DNA from: Pegea sp. RAD2-039
Taxonomy: Eukaryota > Chordata > Thaliacea > Salpida > Salpidae
Direction of reading: 5' to 3'
Assembly: GCA_034620365.1 (NCBI GenBank)
Contig: JAQGEQ010000281.1
Span: 310,001-374,000 of the forward strand
DNA length: 64,000 nt
This document shows, one piece after another, positions 10,600-21,030 of this stretch. Within the stretch, counting starts at the first letter, position 1. Each line of letters starts with the position of its first letter. A program made the translations under genes and the position numbers. Below the pieces are notes generated by a model. It saw nothing but the letters and a program-made list of their open reading frames with translations. It was not told the DNA's origin and did no database searches.

Positions 10600-11090
10600 T
10601 ATAAATTCGTGTATGAGAGGTTTTTAGGTCGTATCACCATGAGGAAGCATTCCACTTTTTTTGGTCAAAACATTTCTTGTCGCTAGCTGAATTAAACAAT
10701 ATATAGATGTATATAGAAAGTTTACAAACAACTTTTGTTCTTCGCTGAATTGTTAAAAAGTTACATTTTAGGAAGCACTATACATTATTTGGTCAAAACA
10801 TTTCTTGTGCTTAGCCGAATAAAACAATATGAATATATTTAGAAAGTTGGTGAAAAGTTCTGGTTGCGTTGTTATAATCTAGATTATCAACGCTTAATAT
10901 TAAAAAATGATTGCAAAAAAAAAATTTGTTTAAAAAATGAAAGACTTATTTACCGTACAAAGCAAACTACGGTACAAATGTGGAAAAATTATATATTTAT
11001 TTACAAAAATTATGCTTAAATCCTGATAAAACAGGTCAGTTTACTTTTAACATACAAACTAAATGTTTAATTAGATAAGTTATTTATTTC
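10600..11090. other. Unassigned A+T-rich stretch
   Basis: This DNA is unique in the window. A short direct repeat (accatgaggaagcattc... and ...ggaagcactatacattat, each followed by ttggtcaaaacatttcttgt) lies at about 10,635-10,830. No coding signal is seen. Confidence 0.4.
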
Positions 11091-11329
11091 AATAAATGTA
11101 CAGGAGGGTTCCTGATGAGCGCAAGTCCCGTTAACCCAACTTCTCACAAATAACATAATAACAATATATTGAATTTAATACTAACATATTGAGTTTGAAA
11201 TATAGAAAAAAAAACTTAACAGATGACATTTTAGTAGTATTCAATCATATAACACTGGATAATTACTAAGAATTATGAAAAAATAAAAGTGGAAAATCAC
11301 AATTTAGAAATGGTACTCTTACCAAGAAT

Positions 11330-11990
11330 ATAAACCTTGGCTTCTGCCTAAATAATACTAGTGAATTCTGACACGACAACTTTTGATCGCAGCTGGTTTC
11401 AAGTACTAATTTTGCGGTAAGAGAAAAAATTCAATCTGACTAATATACCATATGATATTGGTTTATTAAGATGTATTGTGTGTCGTCTGAGTTGATACAA
11501 AATGAGATAAGGATTAATGGAAAAGAAATCATCAAACTGAAGGTCAAATAAATTGTTGATAATTTAAAAAATAGGAATAAATTCGTATGTAATCCATTAA
11601 ATTTCAAAAATATCTCAATTTAAGAAGCTAACACCAAGTTTGAAAAAATTGTATTTAATGTTAAGTTTGCTGCATACGAATCCGCAAATGTTGTTTAAAA
11701 AGACTCATTTGTTTGATATCACTAAGTTGCTTTAGTATCCATGCACTAACATTGTATTCAAGACGTGCATACTATTTGAAAACACTGTTGAAGGACTATA
11801 AAATCTTAGAGTTTAACGTAAGATTATTATGGTATACAATCTTGCTTGATTTCGCTAAGATTTTCGGAAATATAATTGAGGCATCTAAAGTCAGATGATA
11901 TGGTAATGCAAACGTCTAGAAAAGAGTTGTCGAACATTGGTTCAAGGAAATTTCAGCCGGTCTAAAGAGACAGTTTTATGTTCAGACTTT
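11330..11990 (-). mobile_element. Non-LTR retrotransposon remnant, reverse transcriptase 3' part
   Basis: Minus-strand reading gives RLEYNVSAWILKQLSDIK (about 11,710-11,767), matching the PHLEY-x-x-x-W-SPY region of LINE reverse transcriptases. It then gives QLRRH (about 11,490), NFFSYRKIST, a stop where the conserved Trp of WN-x-LP is expected, NQLRSKVVVSEFTS and FRQK. This order is the conserved C-terminal end of non-LTR element pol proteins. Frameshifts and stops show it is dead. It lies between duplicons B and C. Related remnants lie at 28,840-29,060 and 44,650-45,060. CR1/L2/Jockey-like clades are possible, but the clade cannot be fixed. Confidence 0.7.
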
Positions 11991-13183
11991 GTAGGCTGAA
12001 TTTTTGCTGCCAGTTTATAGATTATTTTTCTACAGTGCGTACAGTAAGTTTTAAGTTTTGAAAGTTATTAAGATAATGGCTTGGTATTATCTGCATACAC
12101 ACACCAACAGAAATTATTAACTTTAAAAAAAAATCACAAGTTCTGCAAAGAATAACTAACTATTTACATATAATGAAAAATGAAAATTTTTTATTTTAAT
12201 ACTATAAGTTTTTTAGAAAAACTAACTACAGTAGATGTTACTAGGAACCTTTTGTATTGTTAGAAATTAAAAAAAAGACAATTTAGTACAAGCACGTGGG
12301 TTGTAATCCTGTAGCTTTAATATTGATATTTGTATTATTATGTAAATTAAAACAACTACTTTAAGCAAGATATTTTTATATAATTTACTCTTCTATTAGT
12401 TAAAGTTTGGATAAAACAGCTAATTGACTTTTAACTTTTACTTTATCTCAAGATTATTTTGTATTAAATTTAAAACTAAATATAGTTGAGCTTAAAAAGA
12501 ATTAATCTTACTTTTTATATAACTAGTTAACTAATTGAATTTTGTACTTTTATATATATTTGCCTGCTAAATATTCAACTATAAATTTATAGTTTAAGTG
12601 AAGTTTTTGTTGTTTTTAATCTTATTATTCTAAACTTGAAATTAACAAGAATAATTTCTTTTTAAATTTATTAGAAAAAAATTACTTTTAAGAGACTAAT
12701 GATAAAGTAAAAAAAAATAATTTGTTATGTAAAAAATAACTTAGATATTTAAAAAATTATTTTAAAACTCTGTATTGTTTAGCTGTTATAATTCCAATTT
12801 AGAAAATATTATACTTAAAAAACATGATTTAACGGTGTGACATATTTAGAAAATAATCTTAGTAAATTATAATAAATCATAATTTCAAACTGAACTGTTA
12901 GGTAGTCTTTTTTATTAAATTTCATTAAGAATAAGCAATTTAAAAAATTTTCTATATTCTTTAAGCAGATACAAAAATGTTTTTTTCACAGAGTGCATCA
13001 AAAGATATAATTATGGGATATATCAACTCTTTGACAATCAATTGAATATTGGAAATTTTTCAAGAAGTTGGAATAACTAAATTTTATAAAAGGTTAGAAT
13101 TTCAAGACATTTTAATTTATATTCATGGCATACAGAAATATTGTAAGCATAACTTACCCAACAAGAAGTATTAAATTCTGAAG

Positions 13184-13298
13184 ATTTTGAACAAAAAGTC
13201 ATTATTGGATTTTCTATTACATGAGCCTTGGATCACAAATGGGGCAAGTTTTTCAGGTGAAGCCCAACATCAACAAAGAGTTTGTAGATTTCTAAAGG
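13184..13298 (+). pseudogene. Exon-like segment LLHEPWIT, copy C
   Basis: The open frame reads LLDFLLHEPWITNGASF through CRFLK to a GTTAGT donor-like site, matching 5714-5824. The product is not recognised. Confidence 0.3.
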
Positions 13299-13744
13299 TT
13301 AGTGCTAAAATATTGATGTTTAAATCCGCCACATCTTTGTCAAATTTCGTTTAGTTGTTAAAGCACCTCATCTGGCTTCTCTAAATGATTTTTTTACTAT
13401 AAGATAACTTTGTTACTCGCAACATTAACATATTTTTATCTTTATTGTACTCCATATAATGCTCAAACTAGTCATAGACAAAGTATTATTTTGGAGCGCT
13501 ACAAAAAACTTTGATGAAAACGTCTTGATTCAACTTTTTTCAAAGCTTAGTCGATGTACACAACCTAGTAAATAGTTGCTGTCAATTTAGTTTATAAAAT
13601 TAAAAGTTGCTGAAATTTGTGCAGGGTAATTACAATCTGTGTGTCCAGAGATCAAGAATAAAGAATGAAACAATGAATCACGAAGAGAAATAATAATTGA
13701 TTCCTGTTGCCAAGCTGTTTGGAGATGCTACTGGTAAGATGGTC

Positions 13745-13906
13745 GTGATGGAAACTGCAACTGCGTCACAAATTCAGTTGTTTGTCAACAATAAAAAAAA
13801 ACCTGTCTTTTCAGTCATTTCTGATGACGTCATCACAAATAACTCCCTAACCACTGGAGGTAGCAGAAACTGACGCAAAGTCCCAAAACATCACGTGAAC
13901 GGTTGA
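13745..13906 (+). pseudogene. Basic-tail segment, copy C0 (broken)
   Basis: Nearly identical to A0. The frame is SRN, a TGA, RKVPKHH and the aligned TGA at 13,904-13,906. TGACGTCA is at 13,825-13,832. Confidence 0.45.
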
Positions 13907-14098
13907 CAACTCTGCAGCAGCATCTGAGGTCTCTCAACGTTGCAATGATGTCACTAACCAAAATTGATGGAGGACTGCGAGCCGAGGCGAGAGACGACAT
14001 CTGCGCGTTTGTTCAGCTGTGAGGCGATTCTAACCATATTTAATTGAAAACAGGCATCAAGAAATCAACTGGCTTCGTCGATCAACTATTTGATTTAG

Positions 14099-14362
14099 TT
14101 CAATTGACGGCAAGTCGTATTCTCGATGTGTTCCTGAAAACGACGAGGTATAATCATTAAAACGTTAACACTGCGTTTTCAACACCCCTTTTTCGTCTTT
14201 ATACAAGTAGGAACAATCAAAATTGCCACATCACATAACTTTCAAAAGATCGGGAACGTTTGATTTGCAAGCTCTCGTGTCGGCACTAATACCACTACAA
14301 GCACCCCGCTTTTAATGATCCATGCATTTCCTGGAACACAATGATTTCAAAACAATTCCCAA
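14099..14362 (+). pseudogene. FHA-domain-like remnant, copy C
   Basis: The counterpart of 1427-1690 at an offset of 12,672 bases. It carries the same DGKSYSRCVPENDE frame, GTATAA donor-like site, HPFFVFIQVG stretch and frameshifted SGTF and RVGTNTTA parts. It shares the defects of copy A, so the fragment was already broken before the A/C duplication. Confidence 0.45.
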
Positions 14363-14429
14363 TCTCGTCAGATGAAGAGGAGAACTCTAACAAAAGAGAT
14401 TAGTCGAGAAAAGAATCAGTAAATTGAAA

Positions 14430-14672
14430 AGCCACCACTAGATGTCAGTCTAATTGATTACGTCATCAGAATGAAACGAGAACGATGAAAGCCAAAGTCA
14501 TCGAAACTGCAACTGCGTCACAAATGGGTTCTTCGATTTTTCTTTGCCTAGCACATTCAACAATCTTGTCTATTCAGTCACTTCAGATGACGTCATCGCT
14601 AAAACTTCTAAATCAACGGAAGTGGACAGCAGGAAACGACGCAAAGTTCCAAAACATTACATGTGCGGTTGA
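14430..14672 (+). pseudogene. Basic C-terminal tail segment, copy C1
   Basis: The tail frame carries RKRRKVPKHYM with the complete basic run and ends at the TGA at 14,670-14,672. Compared with A1 the Arg codon is intact. TGACGTCA occurs at 14,588, 14,691 and 14,712 in and just after it. Confidence 0.5.
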
Positions 14673-14779
14673 CAAGCCTGCTGCAACGTCTGACGTCACT
14701 CAACAAGGCAATGACGTCACTGACGAAGTAAGATGGAGGATTTTATTACAGGAAATGTTCATCATGATTGAAAACTAGT

Positions 14780-15150
14780 CGATATTTTAGTTGCTAAGAT
14801 TGTTGGTGATTTTCAAAATCTTCTGGTTGATCAAAAAGTAAGTTATGAATTAACTCTTTTAAACTTCACCTGATCCTATGATTTCCAGCGTACATATTTT
14901 GGCTTATCGGTGGTCTAAGATTTGGTAAAGGTGTCATTTTATCATCTGTGTTAAAAAATTGGTCGGTGGACTTCTCGTCTATCGAATGGACCAGCATCTC
15001 TTCCGCAGGTTGATAATTACTGATCAATCGATATGACTACTAACTTTCTGATATCCACAGCGAAAGCTTTTACCAGCAACTTGTTGGTTGTCTATCTCAC
15101 TTATAGATTAACAGCTTATATAGCTTCTAATCATCCCTGGATCTTAAGAC
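14780..15150 (+). pseudogene. Protein kinase C-lobe fragment, CHK2-like, copy C
   Basis: The counterpart of 2108-2480. It shows the same GTAAGT...CCAG intron, a degraded DFG region (TYFG-like, here with CAT ATT TTG GC), no APE region, DFSSIEWTSISS, a second short intron, then a LVV-x-L string with a disrupted subdomain XI and SNHPWIL. The shared APE deletion means A and C inherited this fragment already defective. Confidence 0.7.
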
Positions 15151-15234
15151 ACAATGATATCAAAACAACTCCGAAATTTGATGAAACAAATTAATGCTAG
15201 GAGACCCTAATTTGGCATTCAAATCTCATCAAGT

Positions 15235-15533
15235 AAAGAAGAGAACTCTAACAGAGAATAAGTGTCAAAAAAGAAAAAGTGAGTTTAAAAGCCACCACTA
15301 GATGTCAGTCTAATTGATGACGTCATCAGAGTGAAACGACAACGATGAAAGGTGAAGTCATCAGAACCGTAATCGCGTCACAAACAGGTTTCTTGATTTC
15401 TCTTTGCCTAGCACATTCAACAATCTTGTCTCTTCAGTCACTTGAAATGACGTGATCCCTAGAAACTCCTAAATCAACGGAAGTGGACAGCAGGAAACGA
15501 CGCAAAGTTCCAAAACATTACATGAGCGAATGA
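15235..15533 (+). pseudogene. Basic C-terminal tail segment, copy C2
   Basis: It follows the kinase fragment and carries KSTEVDSRKRRKVPKHYM, ending at the TGA at 15,531-15,533. TGACGTCA is at 15,318; the upstream DDV site here reads TGACGTGA. Nearly identical to A2. Confidence 0.5.
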
Positions 15534-15571
15534 CAAGCCTGCTCCAACGTCTGACGTCACTCAACAAGGCA

Positions 15572-15727
15572 ATGACGTCACTGACCAAGATTGATGGAGG
15601 ACTGCGATCGCTCCGGTGTGGCGAATCACTTGAAAATTTCAATATTTCGAGGCAAAGCGAGAAGATGAGCGAACGTCTTTTCACTTCCGGTTGGAGAACT
15701 GAACAAGAAATCGTTTTTACTGTTTAA
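15572..15727 (+). other. Conserved short frame MTSLTKIDGG, copy C
   Basis: The copy C version of 2899-3054, starting at an ATG that overlaps TGACGTCA at 15,573-15,580. It ends at the same stop as A. Coding status is unproven. Confidence 0.25.
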
Positions 15728-16031
15728 AAGATGCGGGAACGCGCGTGCTTGTACTGACGTCATTGTTTTACAACCCAACTGGTTAATGACGTAATTAATG
15801 TAAGTTTTCGTTGACGTTGGTGAAGTCAGAAAAGCATGACGTCACTGCTCTCAATTGTAGTCCTTTGTTTTTGTAAAATTAAAAATCAAGTAGAAGAGAT
15901 GATGCTGTGGTCGATTCTAAATGTCTAATAAGATTCGACGTATTAAGTACTGATTACAAGCAGCTCAGCATATCCTTTTAACAATTGGTGAGTTATTGTA
16001 AGCAGCTAATCCAACCAACTGAGAAATCATT

Positions 16032-16280
16032 ATGATTATGTTGGGTTACACTGAAAAAATAGCTGAAACAAATAACAATACTATTACCGACTTTGTAACA
16101 TTAGAAAAACGAAATCCATTTGGCGATTATTTCTTAGAATCAAATCTTCTAACTGATCTTGATAAAATCATTTGCTTCAGTAACTGCAAACCTGTTTTTA
16201 TAAACAGCGCATTTTCACTAAAAACAAGTTTCCTGAAGAATTACCTAATACAGGGTTTTTATTCCACATTAGTTCACTGA
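16032..16280 (+). CDS. Hypothetical 82-aa frame, copy C
   Basis: The frame begins at 16,032 with MIMLGYTEKI, two codons longer at the start than copies A and B. It lacks the same eight codons as copy B. An AATAAA lies about 190 bases downstream. See the entry at 3365. Confidence 0.3.
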   Translation: MIMLGYTEKIAETNNNTITDFVTLEKRNPFGDYFLESNLLTDLDKIICFSNCKPVFINSAFSLKTSFLKNYLIQGFYSTLVH

Positions 16281-17474
16281 GAAGTCAACAAAATTCTACA
16301 GTACAAGTGACAAGCTCAACTACCTGCTACCCATCTTTCTAGAAGGATTTGAAATCTTATCAAACATTTCATCCTTTTGAATACTGTGTCAAAACTTCTA
16401 AAATAGGGACTGAAAACTTAATTAATATTTTATTTGAAATTTTACTTTTATCAGTAAATTTGATATGCCAAATAAAATAATCTGTGTTCAAAAAATGCTC
16501 AATGAAATTTTCCTTCTCTAGTTGCAAGTCTTATGTTTGTAAAAAAATTATATTTGAGTTTTATTAGCTAGGTAATTAACGTTTAACCTTAAAAAGTATT
16601 TTTATGAAATGAATTAAATCTCATAAATACCAAAAATGAGTGATTTCATTTAGATTTTTTTACTTAATGAAACGAAATTTGTCAATTAATTATAATCATT
16701 GTAACACTAAACTGAAACTTGTAATATAATATTTAGTTCCAACATTTTAAAAATTAATGATAAAATAAATGCTAACTTCCTTTGTTTACTGCTTTTGATT
16801 CAACAATAAAGAAAACAAGCCTATAAAACAGCCATTATTATGATGTAGAAGAAAATTACACAGCTATAAAATAATATTGTCATAAATTAAAAACGTTCTT
16901 TGTTAAGGCAAGGCAATTTTCCAAAGTGTAAAAACTACAACACAGTTCAAACATTTAAAAATAACAACCTGAAACAATTCTTACAAGTTTAAATGATGAT
17001 TTTTATAAAGTTACTCTAATATACTAACGTATTACATTTGCTTCTCAAATCAAACTAAACTTTATAACAAACTGTATTGAAACCAAATAAAAAATTAATG
17101 GAGTAATATGTTGTTAATTTAAAATTAATTTAACATATTTAGTAGAGGTTTCATCTAACATTATAATATCTCTTGTGAAGTTGCTCTACAAATTTTGTAA
17201 ACGAAATACTTGCTTGGTAAGGTTGTCACGTTTTATTATAGTTGGTCTTCTTTTATCCTTAGGCTAAATTATAAGTTATAATTTCATTTATAATATATTT
17301 TAATAGAAAATCCAAGCTTAATTTAAAGACGTAGTCCTAAAATTGTAAAAAGCTGGTCAGCTTACCCACTTAAACAAACTCTTTATACAAACTATATAAG
17401 TTAAAAAACACAGCATCAAATTTTCAAAAATTTTGTTACTTCAACGTGAAGTTGGGAGTTTAAAAAGAGTTTTT

Positions 17475-18280
17475 CATCCAAATATTATTCAACTTCATGA
17501 AGCTATTAAAACTCCAAGGGATTTAATACCTTAAACGTTTGCTAAATACAATTTTGTTTAATAATTTTATTTTGATTTTCTAATAATCTTAACTAAAATG
17601 CAAAATCTGTATTTTGTGAAGAATTTTTGCCAAACTGGTCAACTTCTGCTTGAAAACAGAGGTCCTTTTACTAAACCACTAAATTCCACGTAAGAAAATG
17701 TCTCATCAACGCCATCTATTTTTGATCTCAGTAAATTTAGGTGGGATTGTTAACTTTGATTTAAAAGTAGACAATTTTTTTGTTGGAGTTTGGCTTCTCT
17801 GATCTTCAAAACCCTCTGATTGATATCAAAGTAGGTTATGAATCAGTTCTTTCAAAATGTATCTGATGTTTCCAGCTTACAGATTTTGCTTTTTGGTTGT
17901 CAAAGGTCTTGGTAAAGATGCCATGTTACTTGTAGGTCTATGGTGTAGGGCACCAGAAGTCATTCAAATCACAATTACACGGAAAAATCTGATCCTTGGA
18001 GCGCAGGGGTGAAAGTGTTTTGTCTTATGGTTCTTGCCAAAAAGTTTTTATTCGTTGCAAACAAAGAAGAGGAATTAAGAACGAAATCATTAACTAATGG
18101 CCAGTGAACTTCTCGTCTATCAATTCTAAGAACATCTTTCTGTAGGTTATTAATTGGTGACTAATTGACATGACACCTGACTTTCTGACATCCCCAGAGA
18201 AGATTTTATCAGCAACTTACTTGTTGTTGATCCCGCTTATATAGTAACAGCTCCTAAAGCTTCTAATCATCGATGGATCT
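17475..18280 (+). pseudogene. CHK2-like protein kinase pseudogene, copy C3
   Basis: Collinear with copy B 8374-9215. It has HPNIIQLHEAIKTPR, a hinge region broken by deletions (NLYFV retained), DLK of the catalytic loop, a GTAGGT...CCAG intron, GLGKDAMLL, and RAPEVIQI, in which the APE motif is intact unlike copy B. A subdomain IX remnant reads DPWS and FCLM, then FISNLLVVDPAYIVTAPK and HRWIL. Each of B and C3 keeps residues the other has lost, so they decayed independently from a better-preserved parent. Confidence 0.8.
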
Positions 18281-18388
18281 TAGGACACAATGATATCAAA
18301 GCAACTCCGATAATTTAATGAAAAATTAAATTACGCAAAATTTAATGAAAAACTCTAGATGTGAAGAGATCCTGATTGAAGAGTCAAA

Positions 18389-18740
18389 TCTTGTCAGATG
18401 AAGAAGAGAACTGTAACAGAAAAGATGTCGAAAAACAAACAGTATGTTGAAAAAACCATCACTAGATCTCAGTCTAATTGATGACGTCATCAGAGTAAAA
18501 CAAAAGCAATGAAAGATGATGTCGTCGAACTGCAACCGCATCACTAACGGGTTATTCGATTTCTCCTTTCCTAGGACTTTTAACAATATTGTCTTTTCAG
18601 TCACTTCAGATGACGTCACCACGAAAAACTTCCTAACCACCGGAAGTGGCCAGCAGAAACCGACTGAGAGTTCCGAAACTTCACGTGAGTGGTTGACAAG
18701 CCCGCTGCAACATCTGACACAAGATGACTTTAGTAATTAG
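18389..18740 (+). pseudogene. C-terminal tail segment, copy C3
   Basis: It starts with VKSCQMKKRTVTEKMSKN, matching the KSHQVKKRTLTE part of A2. TGACGTCA is at 18,482 and 18,611. One frame from 18,516 is open for 74 codons and reads DDVTTKNFL, QQKPTESSETSREWL and LTQDDFSN. The basic frame reads EVASRNRLRVPKLHVSG and ends at the aligned TGA at 18,694-18,696. A one-base difference from A1 changes which frame is continuous. Confidence 0.5.
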
Positions 18741-19642
18741 GCGCTGGTTCATGTATATATGGTTTTTATAAGGTAACCGGATAATCATAAATAGAGAATT
18801 TTATATTTATGAAAATCTATCTGTGATGTTCATTGTTGTTGAAAAACTGTTTTATTCTGTTTGGTGACTTTTTCTTACAAATAAAAAGCTGTAGTTTAAA
18901 TAAGATAAACTTTGACGAAAACTATCTCAATCAAAATGATTGAATGATTTCCTATTTCACCTTTTAAAACTGATATACACATAATCAGATGTTACATGTT
19001 TCCACTGGTGACTTACTTAATAACCTTGTAAGAGCAAAAACTGCTTTTAAGTATGATAATTAAAAAAATGTTTCTTATCATAAATATTTATTCTTAAAAC
19101 ATTTTGGGATTATTTTGCAAATAGAGTATGCCTAGTTACTTTTACACAGTATAAAAACTTTCTTAGGAATGTTTTTTAGTAAATACTAAACTACTAGATT
19201 TTAAGTACAATTTAAGCATATTTAATTATTTACTTTTAAGTAAATCATATTAAATAATAAAAAAAAAAATCTAGAATTACGTAGTAAAATGTTGTGAAAA
19301 TTAATTTTGTGTTTCTTATAAAAAGAAAGATTCAATTTTTAGTTCGGCTGTTAGTGATAGACATTCGTAAAATTCCTAAAATAGTATTTATAACTGTTAT
19401 TTTTATTGACTCAAATACCATCTTATAATTTTAGAAAAACCAACTTGGCACTTATAAATAACCATGTTTTATATTCTTTTTTAACTGAATAAATCAAAAT
19501 TCAGAAAACTTATAAAAGATAAAAAAAAGTAGAAACAAACACAAAATTTTAAGTATCTCTTATTAAAAATAAATAAAATAAAAGTTTTCAAATCTTATAG
19601 TTTGAACAACATAAAACTTGGAAAAACTGATTAAGACAAACT

Positions 19643-19793
19643 GATGCTACCGCAGCGATCTGGCGTCGCAGGAGCTGCCATAGCGATATTGGGTACAGTG
19701 ACGAACTGCCTACGGGGCTCCAACTACAGCTATGATTTCGGATTTTTGCATCTCCTAGTCCTGTTACCTTACCCAAAGGCCCCTTTTACCTCA
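19643..19793 (-). other. G+C-rich conserved block, copy 2
   Basis: Nearly identical to copy 1. A minus-strand open frame (19,588-19,776) reads GDAKIRNHSCSW and PVGSSSLYPISL, the longest open version among the copies. Copy 3 has stops in this frame. Confidence 0.5.
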
Positions 19794-19829
19794 TTTTTAT
19801 GGACTCTTTCATATAACTAATATGTATAC

Positions 19830-19893
19830 ACCAAAGATCAAACCCGGAATCTTTTGCTAGGTAGGCAGGTATGGTAATCGGTTTGCCATACAG
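19830..19893 (-). repeat. tRNA-like (B-box) short element, copy 1
   Basis: On the minus strand it reads CCTGCCTACC, AGCAAAAGATTC and then GGGTTTGATCTTTGG, resembling the anticodon arm and T arm (B box) of a tRNA. No D arm is convincing. The copy at 26,891-26,955 is close. It may be a tRNA-derived short interspersed element. Confidence 0.35.
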
Positions 19894-19960
19894 ATTGACG
19901 GAAAACATTTTGTTATGAAAGAGATATTTTAAAAGAATTAAGTTGTTAGTTTAAAAAACA

Positions 19961-20016
19961 GGATTTGAGTCCAGTAGATTTCTAGTCTAGCGTTCTAACT
20001 CCTCGGCTACAACGAC
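19961..20016 (-). pseudogene. tRNA-Ser(AGA) pseudogene lacking the variable arm
   Basis: The minus strand reads GTCGTTGTAGCCGAGGAG, an anticodon loop CTAGAAA, then ACTCAAATCC. Compared with the tRNA-Ser at 27,257-27,338 the long variable arm is missing, the D arm is altered and the acceptor 3' strand is absent. The counterpart at 27,026-27,081 has the same truncation, so the defect predates the duplication. Confidence 0.75.
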
Positions 20017-20129
20017 TCATAGCAATGATTTATTTATTCCAAAAATTTTATTTGTTTTTTTCAACTTTACAAATTAAATTAATTTTAAAAAGTAAGAGAA
20101 GGAACATAAATTTAAAACAACTGAAAAAA

Positions 20130-20211
20130 CGTTGTCGGCAGGATTTGAACCTGCGCGGGCAGAGCCCGATAGATTTCTAGTCTATCGCCTTAACCACTCG
20201 GCCACAATGAA
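20130..20211 (-). tRNA. tRNA-Ser(AGA), probably decayed acceptor stem
   Basis: The minus strand shows an intact D arm (GCCGAGTGGTTAAGGC), anticodon loop CTAGAAA with anticodon AGA at 20,176-20,178, a Ser-type long variable arm and T arm GGTTCAAATCC. The 5' strand of the acceptor stem (TTCATTG) pairs poorly with the 3' strand (CGACAAC), with three mismatches of seven, while the copy at 27,257 pairs fully. It is probably a nonfunctional copy. Confidence 0.75.
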
Positions 20212-20219
20212 ATACAAAA

Positions 20220-21030
20220 TGTGGAATTATTAAAAAATTATTATTCAATCCTTTTATATTGCGAATAATTAAACTTATTTATAAGATTATTTACGATAAT
20301 TTATTTATCACATATTTCTTTTTTACACAAATAAACAATAAAATTCTTTTTTAACTGATTTCAATCGTAATCTCAATTTGTTTTTAATTCTTTCATGAAA
20401 ATTAGGTTTAGTTTGAAACTTATAAGTTTCTAGCTTGATTTATTAATTTTACGAACGTTAGAACGCCTACCTGCCAGCTACCATCTAGCTAACCATGTCT
20501 TACTGTTTTTCATTACTACAAAAAACATTAAAAAGATTATTTTTCAAATTTAGTTATGGGGTGGTATTTAGATTTTAGATAGATTTCAGCTTACTAGTAG
20601 ATTTTTACAGAGTACAGTATGATTCCAATAACATTTCAAGCAGCTCTGACACAACTTAACTGACAATAAAATAAATTAAATCAAAAGTTTTGAGTTCTTA
20701 ATTTTATTCATACACTTTTAATCATAAAGAAGTAAAAGAGTTATATGTAAAAACAGAGTGAAAGATAAGGTTATCATCCGAAGTTAACTTGATAATAAAA
20801 TCAACGCTTCTAATTTAAATAGTTCAGACTCATTCTGAAAAACAAATCCTACAGAAAAGGAAAAAATTGTGATGCGTTTACAAAGTCATATAAATACGGC
20901 AGATAAAGATCAAACTTCTTAAGAAAACATTGTAGTTTTAGTTCGTTAATATTAAGAATAGTTTTCTTTTATTTTTGAATAACTTGTTATCAACTTTTAG
21001 AAAAACATTAAATTGAATTGCTTGTGATTT
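20220..21030. other. A+T-rich spacer
   Basis: No gene is seen. Parts (20,520-20,690) match 27,800-27,990 as part of the older segmental duplication. Confidence 0.5.

Larger units (their letters stand above)
4574..10600 (+). repeat. Duplicon copy B
   Basis: B starts at aactaactatttacat, as copy C does at about 12,155, and runs collinear with C to about 10,600, where they diverge just beyond the G+C-rich block. Relative to A and C it lacks about 1.63 kb (A 1273-2899) that lies between two internal repeats sharing a 'gatgtcac...gatggaggactgcgagc' core. That is expected from recombination between them. B alone carries the kinase hinge region as an open ATG frame (8488-8685). Confidence 0.88.
12155..19800 (+). 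repeat. Duplicon copy C (most complete)
   Basis: Copy C spans all segments seen separately in A and B. Positions 12,155-12,660 match 4574-5084, 12,670-17,215 match A, and 17,215-19,800 match B 8115-10,600. It continues past 19,800 into the tRNA-bearing segment. Kinase-derived fragments C1, C2 and C3 lie at 14,099-14,672, 14,780-15,533 and 17,475-18,740. Because C holds both halves, A and B may be truncated or deleted derivatives of a C-like parent. Confidence 0.9.
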
